Assembly: GCF_001467585.1 (NCBI RefSeq)
Contig: NZ_LNXY01000020.1
Location: 899,286 to 963,285 of the forward strand
Origin: Legionella drozanskii LLAP-1
GTDB taxonomy: Bacteria > Pseudomonadota > Gammaproteobacteria > Legionellales > Legionellaceae
Length of the DNA: 64,000 nucleotides
Reading direction: 5' to 3'
The notes beneath the pieces are model-generated. The model saw nothing but the letters and a program-made list of their open reading frames with translations. It did no database searches and had not been told where the DNA came from. Below, in pieces: positions 17,410-26,123 of the stretch (position 1 is the first letter of the stretch; each line of letters opens with the position of its first letter). A program made the translations under genes and the position numbers.

Positions 17410-17819
17410 CAACAACTAAAAAAATGGCCGTTCATCAAAAAGTCTTTTCGATTGAATGGGGTGATATGGATGCTTTAGGCCATGTGAACAATGGTCGCTA
17501 TTTCGACTATTTTCAACAAGCGCGAATAGAATGGTTGGAAAGTATTAATTTAGTTCTGCAACAAGGTCAAGGTACAGGCCCAGTGGTCATTCACGTTGGT
17601 TGCACTTTTTTAAAGCCTATTATTTATCCGGCTACGCTTAAATTGACAAGTTCTTTGCACAGCCTTGGTCGCTCTAGTATGGTTATTGATCATGATATTT
17701 ATCAAGATGATGAATTGATGACGCAGGGGACGAGTAAAATAGTATGGGTAGATTATAACAAGAACCAATCGGTCCCTTTGCCTGAAAGTCTTAGAAAATT
17801 AATTGAGCCGTTAGTGTAA
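17406..17819 (+). CDS. Hot-dog fold acyl-CoA thioesterase (4HBT family)
   Basis: 137 residues. The 4-hydroxybenzoyl-CoA thioesterase signature is clear: WGDMDALGHVNNGRYFDYFQ, with the catalytic Asp before HVNN. Proteins of this YbgC-like size hydrolyse acyl-CoA thioesters in the cytoplasm; the physiological acyl group is unknown. The start overlaps the priA stop by four bases (ATGA), so it is the last gene of the midA-PTPS-priA transcription unit. Confidence 0.85.
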   Translation: MTTTKKMAVHQKVFSIEWGDMDALGHVNNGRYFDYFQQARIEWLESINLVLQQGQGTGPVVIHVGCTFLKPIIYPATLKLTSSLHSLGRSSMVIDHDIYQDDELMTQGTSKIVWVDYNKNQSVPLPESLRKLIEPLV

Positions 17820-17837
17820 GTTGGGCCTTGGCCTGCG

Positions 17838-18090
17838 GGATCTTCACTTTTTTTGAACAAAAATTGGTGCTGCTCCAATCAGTAGCTCGATCCGTTCGGG
17901 CTGAGTCCTTCCAGAGCCTCAGGATGCTCGGGTGCGCGTAGCGTTGTCTCAAAGCCTTGGTGCAAAGCGCACCCTTCGAGTGTGCCCCAGGACAGGCCTT
18001 CGAGACGTCGCTGGCGCTCCTCCTCAGGCTGAACGGTTCAGTAAAACACTTGATTTGGCTCGAAATAGGATTCAAAAAAAAGTGCCAATA
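17838..18090. repeat. MITE-like element, copy 2 (inverted relative to copy 1)
   Basis: About 253 bp whose reverse complement matches 12513-12749 along its length, with a small internal length difference. The ends are ATCTTCACTTTTTTTGAAC on the left and TTCAAAAAAAAGTG on the right. Like copy 1 it lies between convergent genes (thioesterase and ProQ/FinO). Apparent open frames inside it are not genes. Confidence 0.8.
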
Positions 18091-18118
18091 CCGCAGGGAC
18101 TTCTTGGCCCAACGCTTC

Positions 18119-18781
18119 TTATTCGATATTTTCTTTCTCAACTTCCGTTTTACGAGATATACCCAATTTTTCTTTTAATCGAGCAACAGCATCGGGATCA
18201 AATTGACGAGTGCTCTTGTGCTTCACAACCACCGAAGCAACTCTTGCTTGTGGAGGGACGTTTTGCGCACTGTAGGCTGGTGCCCGCTCCGGATAAGAAA
18301 AACTCATTTCCGAACTATTTTGAGAATGATTCGCTGGATTTGATACTCTCGTGCCTTGGCCTGGCATTTTACTTGCTAGATTTTTACGCGCATTACGTGC
18401 ACTTTTTTCAACGCGTTTTTTAATTTTAAGCGCAGCTTTCTCAGCCTCTTCTTCAGTAACCATCTCAACTGGATCACCTTTTAAATCGATCCGCATTTCT
18501 CTCGCTTTAAGGCAAGTTAAATAATCAATACGACGAGTAAATAACACTACCGCTTCGCGGAGTTTACTCTTTGATACTCCTGCTTCTAATGCTTGATCGG
18601 AGTAAGCTAGAATATCTTGCATAATGCCTGTTTTAAGTGGTCGAATTCGTAAGCTATTATCAAATATTAGTGGAAAAGCGCCTGCTAACCATGATAAAGC
18701 GTCGTTACGAGCTTTTTTAGATTTATTTCTTTGTGCTTTATTAATTACAGCTGTACGCGGATGAAGCTCTTGTCTTCTCAT
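18119..18781 (-). CDS. ProQ/FinO-domain RNA chaperone (RocC-like)
   Basis: 220 residues. The FinO/ProQ core spans about residues 25-130: ALSWLAGAFPLIFD, RIRPLKTGIMQDILAY, VSKSKLREAVVLFTRRIDYL and REMRIDLKGDPVEMVTEEEA. It is followed by a basic helix and an unstructured tail. The family binds structured small RNAs and mRNAs. In Legionella pneumophila the ProQ/FinO protein RocC, with the sRNA RocR, represses natural competence, and this protein may do similar work. No matching sRNA was recognised nearby. It is monocistronic and convergent with the thioesterase gene. Confidence 0.85.
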   Translation of the reverse strand: MRRQELHPRTAVINKAQRNKSKKARNDALSWLAGAFPLIFDNSLRIRPLKTGIMQDILAYSDQALEAGVSKSKLREAVVLFTRRIDYLTCLKAREMRIDLKGDPVEMVTEEEAEKAALKIKKRVEKSARNARKNLASKMPGQGTRVSNPANHSQNSSEMSFSYPERAPAYSAQNVPPQARVASVVVKHKSTRQFDPDAVARLKEKLGISRKTEVEKENIE

Positions 18782-19051
18782 GCTACTACCCTTGTTTGAT
18801 AACTTTTACCTATAGCAAGAACAACCCCCGCTTAAAAGGATTGTTAAAAATAGTGCGGGCTGTGGTTGCTATATTGGAAATAAATTTCCGTCTACAAAAT
18901 GCGCATACAATGTACAGCGTTTACCTTTGATTTGCAAGCCCTGAATTCAATGATTGCAACGCAAAGAAAAGGTTAAGAATTTTTTCGAGTTCGCCATTTT
19001 AAAATGAATGAGTGTATACTTTATTTAAGTCAATCTGAGGGTAACTTGCCG

Positions 19052-19354
19052 ATGGTTAAACTTTTTTTTATGGCATTATTAGCAATTTTTTTCCCATGGT
19101 TAGCCCTGTTAATCGAGGATAATCCAGGCGGCGCTCTTGTTGCTTTAATCATGCAAGCTACTATTATTGGTTGGTTTCCAGCAAGCATCTGGGCTTGGCG
19201 AACTATTCGTGATGCGAATAAAATCCAATTTGCAGAAAAAAGAAGAATAAAAGAAGCTAAAAAGGCAGCTAAAAAAGCAGCGAGAGAAGCAGCGCAAGCA
19301 GCGGAAAAAGAGGCCCTCGCAAAATCAAAAGAAACTAAAAAAGACATCGAATAA
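19052..19354 (+). CDS. YqaE/Pmp3-like small membrane protein
   Basis: 100 residues from the ATG at 19052, which has GAGGG at suitable distance; an in-frame ATG at 19004 is less likely. Two hydrophobic segments (LFFMALLAIFFPWLALLI and LVALIMQATIIGWFPASIWAW) match the Pmp3/UPF0057 pattern, small two-helix proteins linked to membrane potential and salt stress. A charged Ala/Lys/Glu-rich tail of about 45 residues is longer than in the usual family member. It lies 30 bases before dapB. Confidence 0.7.
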   Translation: MVKLFFMALLAIFFPWLALLIEDNPGGALVALIMQATIIGWFPASIWAWRTIRDANKIQFAEKRRIKEAKKAAKKAAREAAQAAEKEALAKSKETKKDIE

Positions 19355-19384
19355 ATCTCTGTCCATTTCTAATTTGGAGCTACT

Positions 19385-20122
19385 ATGCAAACGCGAGTAA
19401 TCGTTAATGGTGCGCAAGGCAAAATGGGAGCACTTGCTTGCGCAACAATTCAAAATCATCCCGAGTTTAAACTTGTAAGTGCTCTAGGTAGGGACGACAA
19501 TTTACGCCAAGCTATTTCAACCACCGAAGCCGAAATTGTTGTAGACCTTACTCGTGCGGATTGCGTTTTTGACAACAGCTTAGCCATTATTGAGAGCGGA
19601 GCTCATCCCGTTATCGGAACTAGTGGCTTGCTTGATGAACAAATTCAAGTCCTTAAAGATAAGTGCGAGGCACAAAAGTTAGGCGGAATTATTGCGCCTA
19701 ATTTCTCAATTGCTGCGGTCTTAATGATGCGTTTTGCTGCTGAAGCGGCAAGACTTTTACCTGAAGTTGAAATTATAGAAACTCATCATCAACAAAAATT
19801 AGATGCCCCCTCCGGTACAGCGATGAAGACTGCAGAAATGATCGCCAAAGCAAGAACCGTCCCAAATAATGAGCTGGCTTTGCATGAATTGGTACCTGGG
19901 GCACGAGGCGGCACCCATCAGGGAATCAAGATCCATTCAATACGTTTGCCTGGCTTCATTGCGAATCAACAAGTTATCTTTGGTACTCATGGAGAAACCT
20001 TGACGATAACTCACAATAGTATCGATAGAGCCTCTTTTATGCCCGGTGTTATTCTTGCCTGCCAACGAGTATTAGGGCTTGATAAGCTCTATTATGGTTT
20101 AGAGAATTTACTTGGCGTTTAG
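19385..20122 (+). CDS. dapB: 4-hydroxy-tetrahydrodipicolinate reductase
   Basis: 245 residues, typical DapB. It has the N-terminal nucleotide-binding VNGAQGKMG, GTSGL, the catalytic region ETHHQQKLDAPSGTA, and RGGTHQGIKIHSIRLPGF near the C-terminus. It reduces hydroxy-tetrahydrodipicolinate with NAD(P)H in lysine and diaminopimelate synthesis. GGAG lies seven bases before the ATG. It is convergent with the large effector-like gene. Confidence 0.95.
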   Translation: MQTRVIVNGAQGKMGALACATIQNHPEFKLVSALGRDDNLRQAISTTEAEIVVDLTRADCVFDNSLAIIESGAHPVIGTSGLLDEQIQVLKDKCEAQKLGGIIAPNFSIAAVLMMRFAAEAARLLPEVEIIETHHQQKLDAPSGTAMKTAEMIAKARTVPNNELALHELVPGARGGTHQGIKIHSIRLPGFIANQQVIFGTHGETLTITHNSIDRASFMPGVILACQRVLGLDKLYYGLENLLGV

Positions 20123-20168
20123 TGAATCGAACCGTAGCCGAGCTAAGGTTGCTTTGGCCTCCCATGAA

Positions 20169-20224
20169 GCCTAACTCGAACCCCTCTTTGAAAGCGAGGG
20201 GAACCAGGCTCCATCAGGTTAGGC
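20169..20224. terminator. Nested hairpin between convergent dapB and the effector-like gene
   Basis: An outer stem GCCTAAC (20169-20175)/GTTAGGC (20218-20224) encloses an inner CCCCTC (20181-20186)/GAGGGG (20196-20201) hairpin. No long T-run follows on either strand, so bidirectional termination is only a guess from position. GGCCTCC-type segments near it resemble the hairpin after the first F-box gene (30565-30582). Confidence 0.4.
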
Positions 20225-20234
20225 CTAAGCACTA

Positions 20235-23123
20235 TTAGCTATTCACCACTTTGATATGACTATTATTGTATTCAAAGGCTTCGATTTTAATTTCATCCAA
20301 TATTTTAAGAATCTCAGGCAAGATCTCATTCGGGTCCGGTGCTGCATTAAGTTCTAAAATACAATCATAAACTCTTTGCGTAGGATTATATCTATCCGAT
20401 TTTTCTTTTGGACGTATAGCAATGTCCGAATAGATGTTCGCTAAAATAGATGCTCTCTCGGCCCTATCCTTACGTGTATCCATATGACCTTGCATTTGCC
20501 CAATTCCATCGGGTCCTGACTTAAAAAAGCTCGTCACGTAGGAAATATTAGCTTGCCAATATTTCTTTTCTTCCAGTACAAGTCCTAGACGACTAAGTAA
20601 TTCTAGTTGGTTTTCATCCGATAATTTTAGGGCTTGCATGATAAATTTTGAAAAGCCGGGTTTGATTAAGTTGAGCGCATTACCAATCTCCGCCACCTCA
20701 TTATTCGATGCCAAAATATTGGATATCTCTATAGCGCGAGGATTTTTTACTCGTTCCTTAATCGCTGTCACGATATCGCCGGGCCAATAAGAATCGGCTG
20801 TTTTCGTGCCTGAGCAACCTTCAGCATTTTTATCGGCGCCCGCAAAACCATGACCCCAGACAAAAATATCTGCAGCAATGGTAACAAATTTTTTACGCTT
20901 TTCGCCTAAATCAGAATAACTTGGCCATTCGCCATATCTATCTCGATAGACCAGCGCTGAAATGGTATGACAACGGACAACCCAGTCTCTATCTTTGCAA
21001 CTGACACAACCACCACAAGTTGTTGCGCCAAACTTAGGCCCCAATAAACGTTCATAGGTACTCAAGAACAGTTCTCTGCCATTGTAATCCCGAAAAGTTG
21101 CAGTACCATAACTGGAATTGAGTAAACTTCTATACTCGCGCGCGAGATGAGCCAAGTCTTGTCGTTCTTGCTTATAAGCTGAGTAACTTTCAACATCCGA
21201 CTCTTTGCGATTTAGGATATATAAATGCCTAACGAGTACTTGTTGCCAATTTGGCAATGGCCCAAACTTTTCAAGATTTGCTCTGAGAAATACAATTAAT
21301 TTGCCTTTAATTTGGCTTTCATCAAGCGGTGATTTCTTCAAATCAGAAAACGCAGCTTCGACCAACTCTTGTATTTGAGACTCATCCCAAAGACCTTCTA
21401 ACTCAGGAAGTTGATTCAATAAAGCAAATGATTCTGCCATTTTCAAAATATTAAGGCAGTTTGGATTATCAGAAGTGGTGTAATCATATAGTTTTGCCAT
21501 GTTAAGAGCATGGTTTGTCGGAATAATTGTTGCATCTTTGGTTTTAGATACCCACTTCAATACTTCCTGTCGTTCCTGTTCAAGATCATAATCTGGCTGG
21601 TTACCTCGAACGGGGCTAATTAGAGTTTGAAATAAAAAGAAATTACCATATTGGAGAAGGGTGTCCATATTGCGATGAGTATGGGCATCCAAAACTTGCT
21701 TGGGTTTTTTTAACTCAGTTCGAGGTACTAGGTGAGCAAAAGCATAACTTGGCTCATGCTTTTGCAGCGTTTCGCCCTGAGAATTAAGAATAAACGAGTT
21801 TAATCTACGAAAATTCGCAAATCCAGGAAGGCGGCGCAGTCGGCTAGGAATAAATGCAACTGCATCAGCAATGGTACCACCTGGTTTCATAATTGCGCGA
21901 CGTATATTTTCTTTTAGAAAACACTGTTCATAATTTTCTAAGGTTAAAAACCAATAGGGTAATTTTCTTAAATTCGCCACATCTTTAGCAAACTTTTCGG
22001 AGCTTTCCGAACCAATATGAGCAAAGGTTTCTTCTAATCTTTCAATGCGGGACTCAAAATCCGTCATAGTGCTATTGTCTGCAGGGAACAACGCTTTAAT
22101 AAACATTTGTTGATCAGAATTTATAAATGAATACCAAGCAGGCATTCGCTGCTCTTTAACAATCCCTGCCAAATCTTGCTGCAGCGTCGTGGTAGTACCC
22201 AATTCTTCTGATTTAGCCGTGACTAATTGCTTAAGAAATCGTTGTTGCTCAAGGGATAAAGCGGTAAACCAAGTGGGTAACTTCACATTATCTCTAATCG
22301 ACTTAAGCGACTGTTGGAAAACCTCTGAGTGTGATTTTTTGGCTTCATAGAGAGCTTTGATTGCTGGCCAAGTCTTTAATTGAAAATTATTTAATTGAAA
22401 TTTTAAATCCGAAATTGAAATATGGAGATTCTCGATAGAATGAAAATAAATTTGTTGCTCCCGGGGTAGCTGACGGAACCACTCTGGGGTAATTTTGATA
22501 GGATTTTTATCGATGACTTCTAATTCAGCAAGCGTTTCTTTAGAACAGGGAGGAAGTTGCTCATCCCACAACATTACAAGATCTTTTGCACTGTGGATAT
22601 CCATCTGCATGAGGGTTACGATGTCATACCCCCCTTTGCTCATAATGACATATTCTTCTGCTGTATTTAATAATTCGCTCGCTATTAATTCATCACTATC
22701 TAGCCCTTTTTCACCTTCCAGCGGTGCGATTTGAGATTCTATCTTCTTTACTGTTTCAGAATATTTTAAATCGCAATGATCAACTAAACCACCGATTAAA
22801 AGAGCCGTATATTGCGAGAGAATTTTTTGATAGGTACTAATGTCCGCCTCAGCAGGTAAGGCACACTGAGTCTTGCACCATAAAAGATATTTCTTAAGCA
22901 GTTGCAGATCTGAGCCGGATTTCAGTGGTGTGGTTTCCAAAACAAAATTAAACGCTTGGTATAATATCTCGATGCGTTTCTTATATATATTCTGCAGGTT
23001 GGGTGAATCACTACAGCGTTCTGTCGTAATTTCTTCTACCCCCAAAATGAGTTTTAGATTAGCTAGTAACTCTTCTGTAATTTCAATCTTTTCAGCTACA
23101 CGAACTATTTTTTTTATTGGCAT
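20235..23123 (-). CDS. Large effector-like protein with CX5R phosphatase-like motif
   Basis: 962 residues without signal peptide or membrane segment. Residues 1-440 are helical and carry four copies of a motif of the form (L/M)PxW(F/Y)xxLxxxQQxFxK, at about 211-230, 282-300, 327-346 and 388-407. The C-terminal half has C706-V-S-C-K-D-R712, matching CX5R and resembling the CxSGKDR of SopB/SidF/SidP-type phosphoinositide phosphatases, with NAEGCSGTK at 766-774 downstream. From memory, and unverified, Legionella pneumophila codes SidP close to mmsA, and mmsA is the second gene to the right here. A Dot/Icm-secreted phosphoinositide phosphatase is the best guess; the Cys in place of Gly in the motif is a caution. 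Confidence 0.5.
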   Translation of the reverse strand: MPIKKIVRVAEKIEITEELLANLKLILGVEEITTERCSDSPNLQNIYKKRIEILYQAFNFVLETTPLKSGSDLQLLKKYLLWCKTQCALPAEADISTYQKILSQYTALLIGGLVDHCDLKYSETVKKIESQIAPLEGEKGLDSDELIASELLNTAEEYVIMSKGGYDIVTLMQMDIHSAKDLVMLWDEQLPPCSKETLAELEVIDKNPIKITPEWFRQLPREQQIYFHSIENLHISISDLKFQLNNFQLKTWPAIKALYEAKKSHSEVFQQSLKSIRDNVKLPTWFTALSLEQQRFLKQLVTAKSEELGTTTTLQQDLAGIVKEQRMPAWYSFINSDQQMFIKALFPADNSTMTDFESRIERLEETFAHIGSESSEKFAKDVANLRKLPYWFLTLENYEQCFLKENIRRAIMKPGGTIADAVAFIPSRLRRLPGFANFRRLNSFILNSQGETLQKHEPSYAFAHLVPRTELKKPKQVLDAHTHRNMDTLLQYGNFFLFQTLISPVRGNQPDYDLEQERQEVLKWVSKTKDATIIPTNHALNMAKLYDYTTSDNPNCLNILKMAESFALLNQLPELEGLWDESQIQELVEAAFSDLKKSPLDESQIKGKLIVFLRANLEKFGPLPNWQQVLVRHLYILNRKESDVESYSAYKQERQDLAHLAREYRSLLNSSYGTATFRDYNGRELFLSTYERLLGPKFGATTCGGCVSCKDRDWVVRCHTISALVYRDRYGEWPSYSDLGEKRKKFVTIAADIFVWGHGFAGADKNAEGCSGTKTADSYWPGDIVTAIKERVKNPRAIEISNILASNNEVAEIGNALNLIKPGFSKFIMQALKLSDENQLELLSRLGLVLEEKKYWQANISYVTSFFKSGPDGIGQMQGHMDTRKDRAERASILANIYSDIAIRPKEKSDRYNPTQRVYDCILELNAAPDPNEILPEILKILDEIKIEAFEYNNSHIKVVNS

Positions 23124-23308
23124 GACGACAATCCTTTGGTTGCATAGGGTATTTATTATTCAATAAATTCTTTCACGAAACAATTTTTATATTCAATATA
23201 CTTTTCGAATAAAATCAAAACCTAAGTTTGTCCTTAAATTGATATTTCATTCTGATAAAAGGTTCGTGCTACACTAATATCCCCCTAATCTCTACGGATG
23301 GTAAAAGG

Positions 23309-23491
23309 ATGATAAGAGTGAAAAAAGGAGATTACATAGGATATTCTGATTCTGGCATTGATGAAGCTATCGAGAATGCATTGCGGCAAGCCGGCGAACA
23401 TGCATACTTTGAAGTCATTGAAACACGAGGTTCACAAATCGGAGAAAACAAACGGCATTACCAAGCCACAATTACCGCGTTCTTAGATTAA
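23309..23491 (+). CDS. Dodecin-like flavin-binding protein
   Basis: 60 residues matching the short dodecin fold: an N-terminal strand, the helix SGIDEAIENALRQAGEH, then strands EVIETRGSQIGENKRHYQATITAFL. Dodecins assemble into dodecamers that store flavins. The ATG at 23309 is almost on top of its purine run; a GTG at 23318 has better spacing and gives 57 residues. It is monocistronic and divergent from the effector-like gene. Confidence 0.75.
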   Translation: MIRVKKGDYIGYSDSGIDEAIENALRQAGEHAYFEVIETRGSQIGENKRHYQATITAFLD

Positions 23492-23672
23492 TAAATTGAG
23501 TTGATTCTCGTCATCTTCTGGCTTCACCGGATGCTTAAGAACAAAGATAGAACGCAGGGATCCGCCAGTCAAACTGGAGGATGAGCAATAAGGACTTAAC
23601 TTAATGGTAGTGGCGCCTAGCTTGTCGCAAAATTAGTGCAATTACCAATAACCACGCTACAGGGAGTCGATA

Positions 23673-25172
23673 ATGGGTTATACAGTTCCGCATTATATTA
23701 ATGGTGAAAAATTTGACACTACCAGCGCAAATTCTCATACGATTTACAATCCAGCACAGGGGGAAGCCATTGGCAAAGTCAATTTTGCAGATAAAAGCGT
23801 TTGTGACAAAACAATCGCTGCGGCTAAAGCAGCCTTCCCGGCCTGGGCGGAAACAGCGCCTATCAAACGCGCAAGAATTTTATTTAAATTTAGAGATTTG
23901 TTAGAAAAATATCAGACCGACCTAGCCCAACTAGTCACTAAAGAACATGGTAAAACGCTGGAAGATGCCAAAGGCTCTATTGCGCGAGCTATTGAGGTGG
24001 TTGAGTTTCATTGCGGTTTGGTGAATCAATTGCAAGGCAGCTTTTCTGCAGATGTGACAACGCACATTGATTGCCATACCATTCGCCAACCCTTGGGTAT
24101 CTGTGCAGGAGTCTCCCCATTTAACTTTCCAGTCATGGTTCCTGTATGGATGATCATTCCTGCTATCGCCTGCGGTAATACCTTCATATTGAAACCGTCT
24201 GAACAAGATCCCTCTGCGCCAGTTCGTCTGCTTGAATTATTAACCGAAGCAGGCTTGCCTGCTGGCGTCGCCAATTGTCTACAAGGCGATAAGACGACGG
24301 TCGAGTATTTATTAGCGCACCCAGATATTAGCGCCTTCACAGCCGTTGCTTCCACTCCCGTCGCGAAAGCCATTTACACCAGCGCAACAGCTCATGGCAA
24401 ACGCGCCCATACTTTCGGCGGCGCTAAAAATCATTCCATTATTATGCCCGATGCTGATTTGGATCAAGCCGCTAATGCCATTGTTGGCGCTGCTTTTGGT
24501 TCGGCTGGAGAACGTTGTATGGCTATTTCTGCTGTCGTGGCGGTGGGCGACCAAACAGCCGATCGATTTATAGAAAAATTAGTTCCGCTGGTCAAAGCGA
24601 TTCGTGTTGATGCAGGCGAAATTGCCGAAACTGATATGGGTCCACTCATCAGCGCTGCTCATCGAGAACGTGTTCTTGCAGCTATCAATCAAGGCGAAAA
24701 TGAGGGTGCCAAGCTGGTCGTTGATGGTCGCTCATTTAAACACGCTAAACACCCGCAAGGATATTTTGTTGGTCCCACATTATTCGATCAAGTCCAAGAA
24801 TCGATGTCGATTTATCAAAATGAAATTTTTGGCCCGGTACTAGTGGTGCTCCGCGTCGATAATTTTGACGAGGCTTTATCGTTAGTCAATCGTCATCAAT
24901 ACGGCAACGGTACTGCTATTTTCACACGTGATGGTTACAGCGCCCGCGAATACACCCAGCGTGTACAAGTAGGTATGGTTGGCGTGAATATACCTATTCC
25001 CGTGCCCATTGCTAACCATCCTTTTGGTGGTTGGAAAAATTCAGCATTTGGCGATACTAATATGCATGGATTAGAAAGCATCAATTTTTATACACGCCGC
25101 AAAACAGTAACCAGTAAATGGCCGGTCACTCAATTAACTCAGAATGCTTTTGTTATGCCAACCAATGACTAA
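23673..25172 (+). CDS. mmsA: Methylmalonate-semialdehyde dehydrogenase (CoA-acylating)
   Basis: 499 residues, the length of MmsA. Aldehyde dehydrogenase features include GVSPFNFPVMVPVWM, the NAD site, and the catalytic cysteine in GSAGERCMAI (about residue 285); the methylmalonate-semialdehyde subfamily is suggested by VGMVGVNIPIPVPIANHPFGGWKNS. It turns methylmalonate semialdehyde into propionyl-CoA in valine breakdown. It heads the mmsA-mmsB-acs block, 56 bases before mmsB. Confidence 0.93.
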   Translation: MGYTVPHYINGEKFDTTSANSHTIYNPAQGEAIGKVNFADKSVCDKTIAAAKAAFPAWAETAPIKRARILFKFRDLLEKYQTDLAQLVTKEHGKTLEDAKGSIARAIEVVEFHCGLVNQLQGSFSADVTTHIDCHTIRQPLGICAGVSPFNFPVMVPVWMIIPAIACGNTFILKPSEQDPSAPVRLLELLTEAGLPAGVANCLQGDKTTVEYLLAHPDISAFTAVASTPVAKAIYTSATAHGKRAHTFGGAKNHSIIMPDADLDQAANAIVGAAFGSAGERCMAISAVVAVGDQTADRFIEKLVPLVKAIRVDAGEIAETDMGPLISAAHRERVLAAINQGENEGAKLVVDGRSFKHAKHPQGYFVGPTLFDQVQESMSIYQNEIFGPVLVVLRVDNFDEALSLVNRHQYGNGTAIFTRDGYSAREYTQRVQVGMVGVNIPIPVPIANHPFGGWKNSAFGDTNMHGLESINFYTRRKTVTSKWPVTQLTQNAFVMPTND

Positions 25173-25228
25173 CGAAATTCTCGATAAAAATTGAACTTAG
25201 CCTTATTTACAGATGAAGGAGAACAAGG

Positions 25229-26116
25229 ATGGCACGCATAGGATTCGTGGGCCTCGGACACATGGGCTTGCCTATGGCGATTAATTTAGTGAAAGCAGGG
25301 CATCAAGTAACCGGCTTTGATTTACAAGCACAGGCAGTAAAAACACTGGCGAATGCCGGTGGTTTCGCTGCCAACCAGTTAGCTGATGCAGCGAGAAACC
25401 AAGATGCGTTTATAACGATGTTGCAAACTGGGGAGCAAGTACGCCAAGTTTGCTTGAGCGAGAATGGGCTTTTTAGCAACGCTGCGGCCAATCAATTATA
25501 CATTGATTGTTCTTCGATTGATGTCCAAACCAGTAGGGAACTCCATCATCAAGCCGCGCAAAGACAACTTTCTGTTGTGGATGCCCCAGTCTCGGGCGGT
25601 GTCGCGGGGGCTGCGGCAGCGACCTTGACCATTATGGTCGGCGGCGATGAGAAATCCTTTGCACAAGCCAAACCGCTGCTCAGCACCATAGGCAAAACCA
25701 TTATTCATACCGGTTCAGCAGGTAGCGGTCAAGCGGCCAAAATTTGTAATAATATGATTTTAGGAGTATCGATGATTGCAATTTCAGAAGCCTTCATCCT
25801 TGCAGAACATCTCGGTTTATCCGCGGAAAATTTATTTGAAGTAGTTAGTAATTCTTCAGGTCAGTGTTGGGCTATGACCAAGTATACCCCAGTGCCAGGA
25901 ATTCTCCCCGACGTTCCGGCTAACAATCACTATCAACCTGGTTTTACTGCGGCAATGATGCTTAAAGATCTGCGCCTGAGCCAAAATTCGGCGGCCACGG
26001 TAGGTGTTGAAACGCCCATGGGTGCTCTGGCAACAGCACTTTATCAGCAATTCAATGAGGCAGGCCAAGAGCAATTAGATTTTTCAGCAATCATCAAAGC
26101 AATTGCTAATGAATAG
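25229..26116 (+). CDS. mmsB: 3-hydroxyisobutyrate dehydrogenase
   Basis: 295 residues. The NAD-binding GFVGLGHMGLPMA (5-17), the signature VDAPVSGGVAGAAAATLTIMVGG, and the catalytic Lys in GQAAKICNNM mark the beta-hydroxyacid dehydrogenase family. Beside mmsA it should oxidise 3-hydroxyisobutyrate to methylmalonate semialdehyde. AAGGAGAAC lies just before the ATG. The acs-like gene follows eight bases after the stop. Confidence 0.93.
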   Translation: MARIGFVGLGHMGLPMAINLVKAGHQVTGFDLQAQAVKTLANAGGFAANQLADAARNQDAFITMLQTGEQVRQVCLSENGLFSNAAANQLYIDCSSIDVQTSRELHHQAAQRQLSVVDAPVSGGVAGAAAATLTIMVGGDEKSFAQAKPLLSTIGKTIIHTGSAGSGQAAKICNNMILGVSMIAISEAFILAEHLGLSAENLFEVVSNSSGQCWAMTKYTPVPGILPDVPANNHYQPGFTAAMMLKDLRLSQNSAATVGVETPMGALATALYQQFNEAGQEQLDFSAIIKAIANE

Positions 26117-26123
26117 GTGCCTT

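Noticed and set aside
17791..18423. Open frames on both strands running from the repeat into the proQ/finO gene
   Set aside because: They lie in the second repeat copy or antisense to a recognised RNA-chaperone gene.
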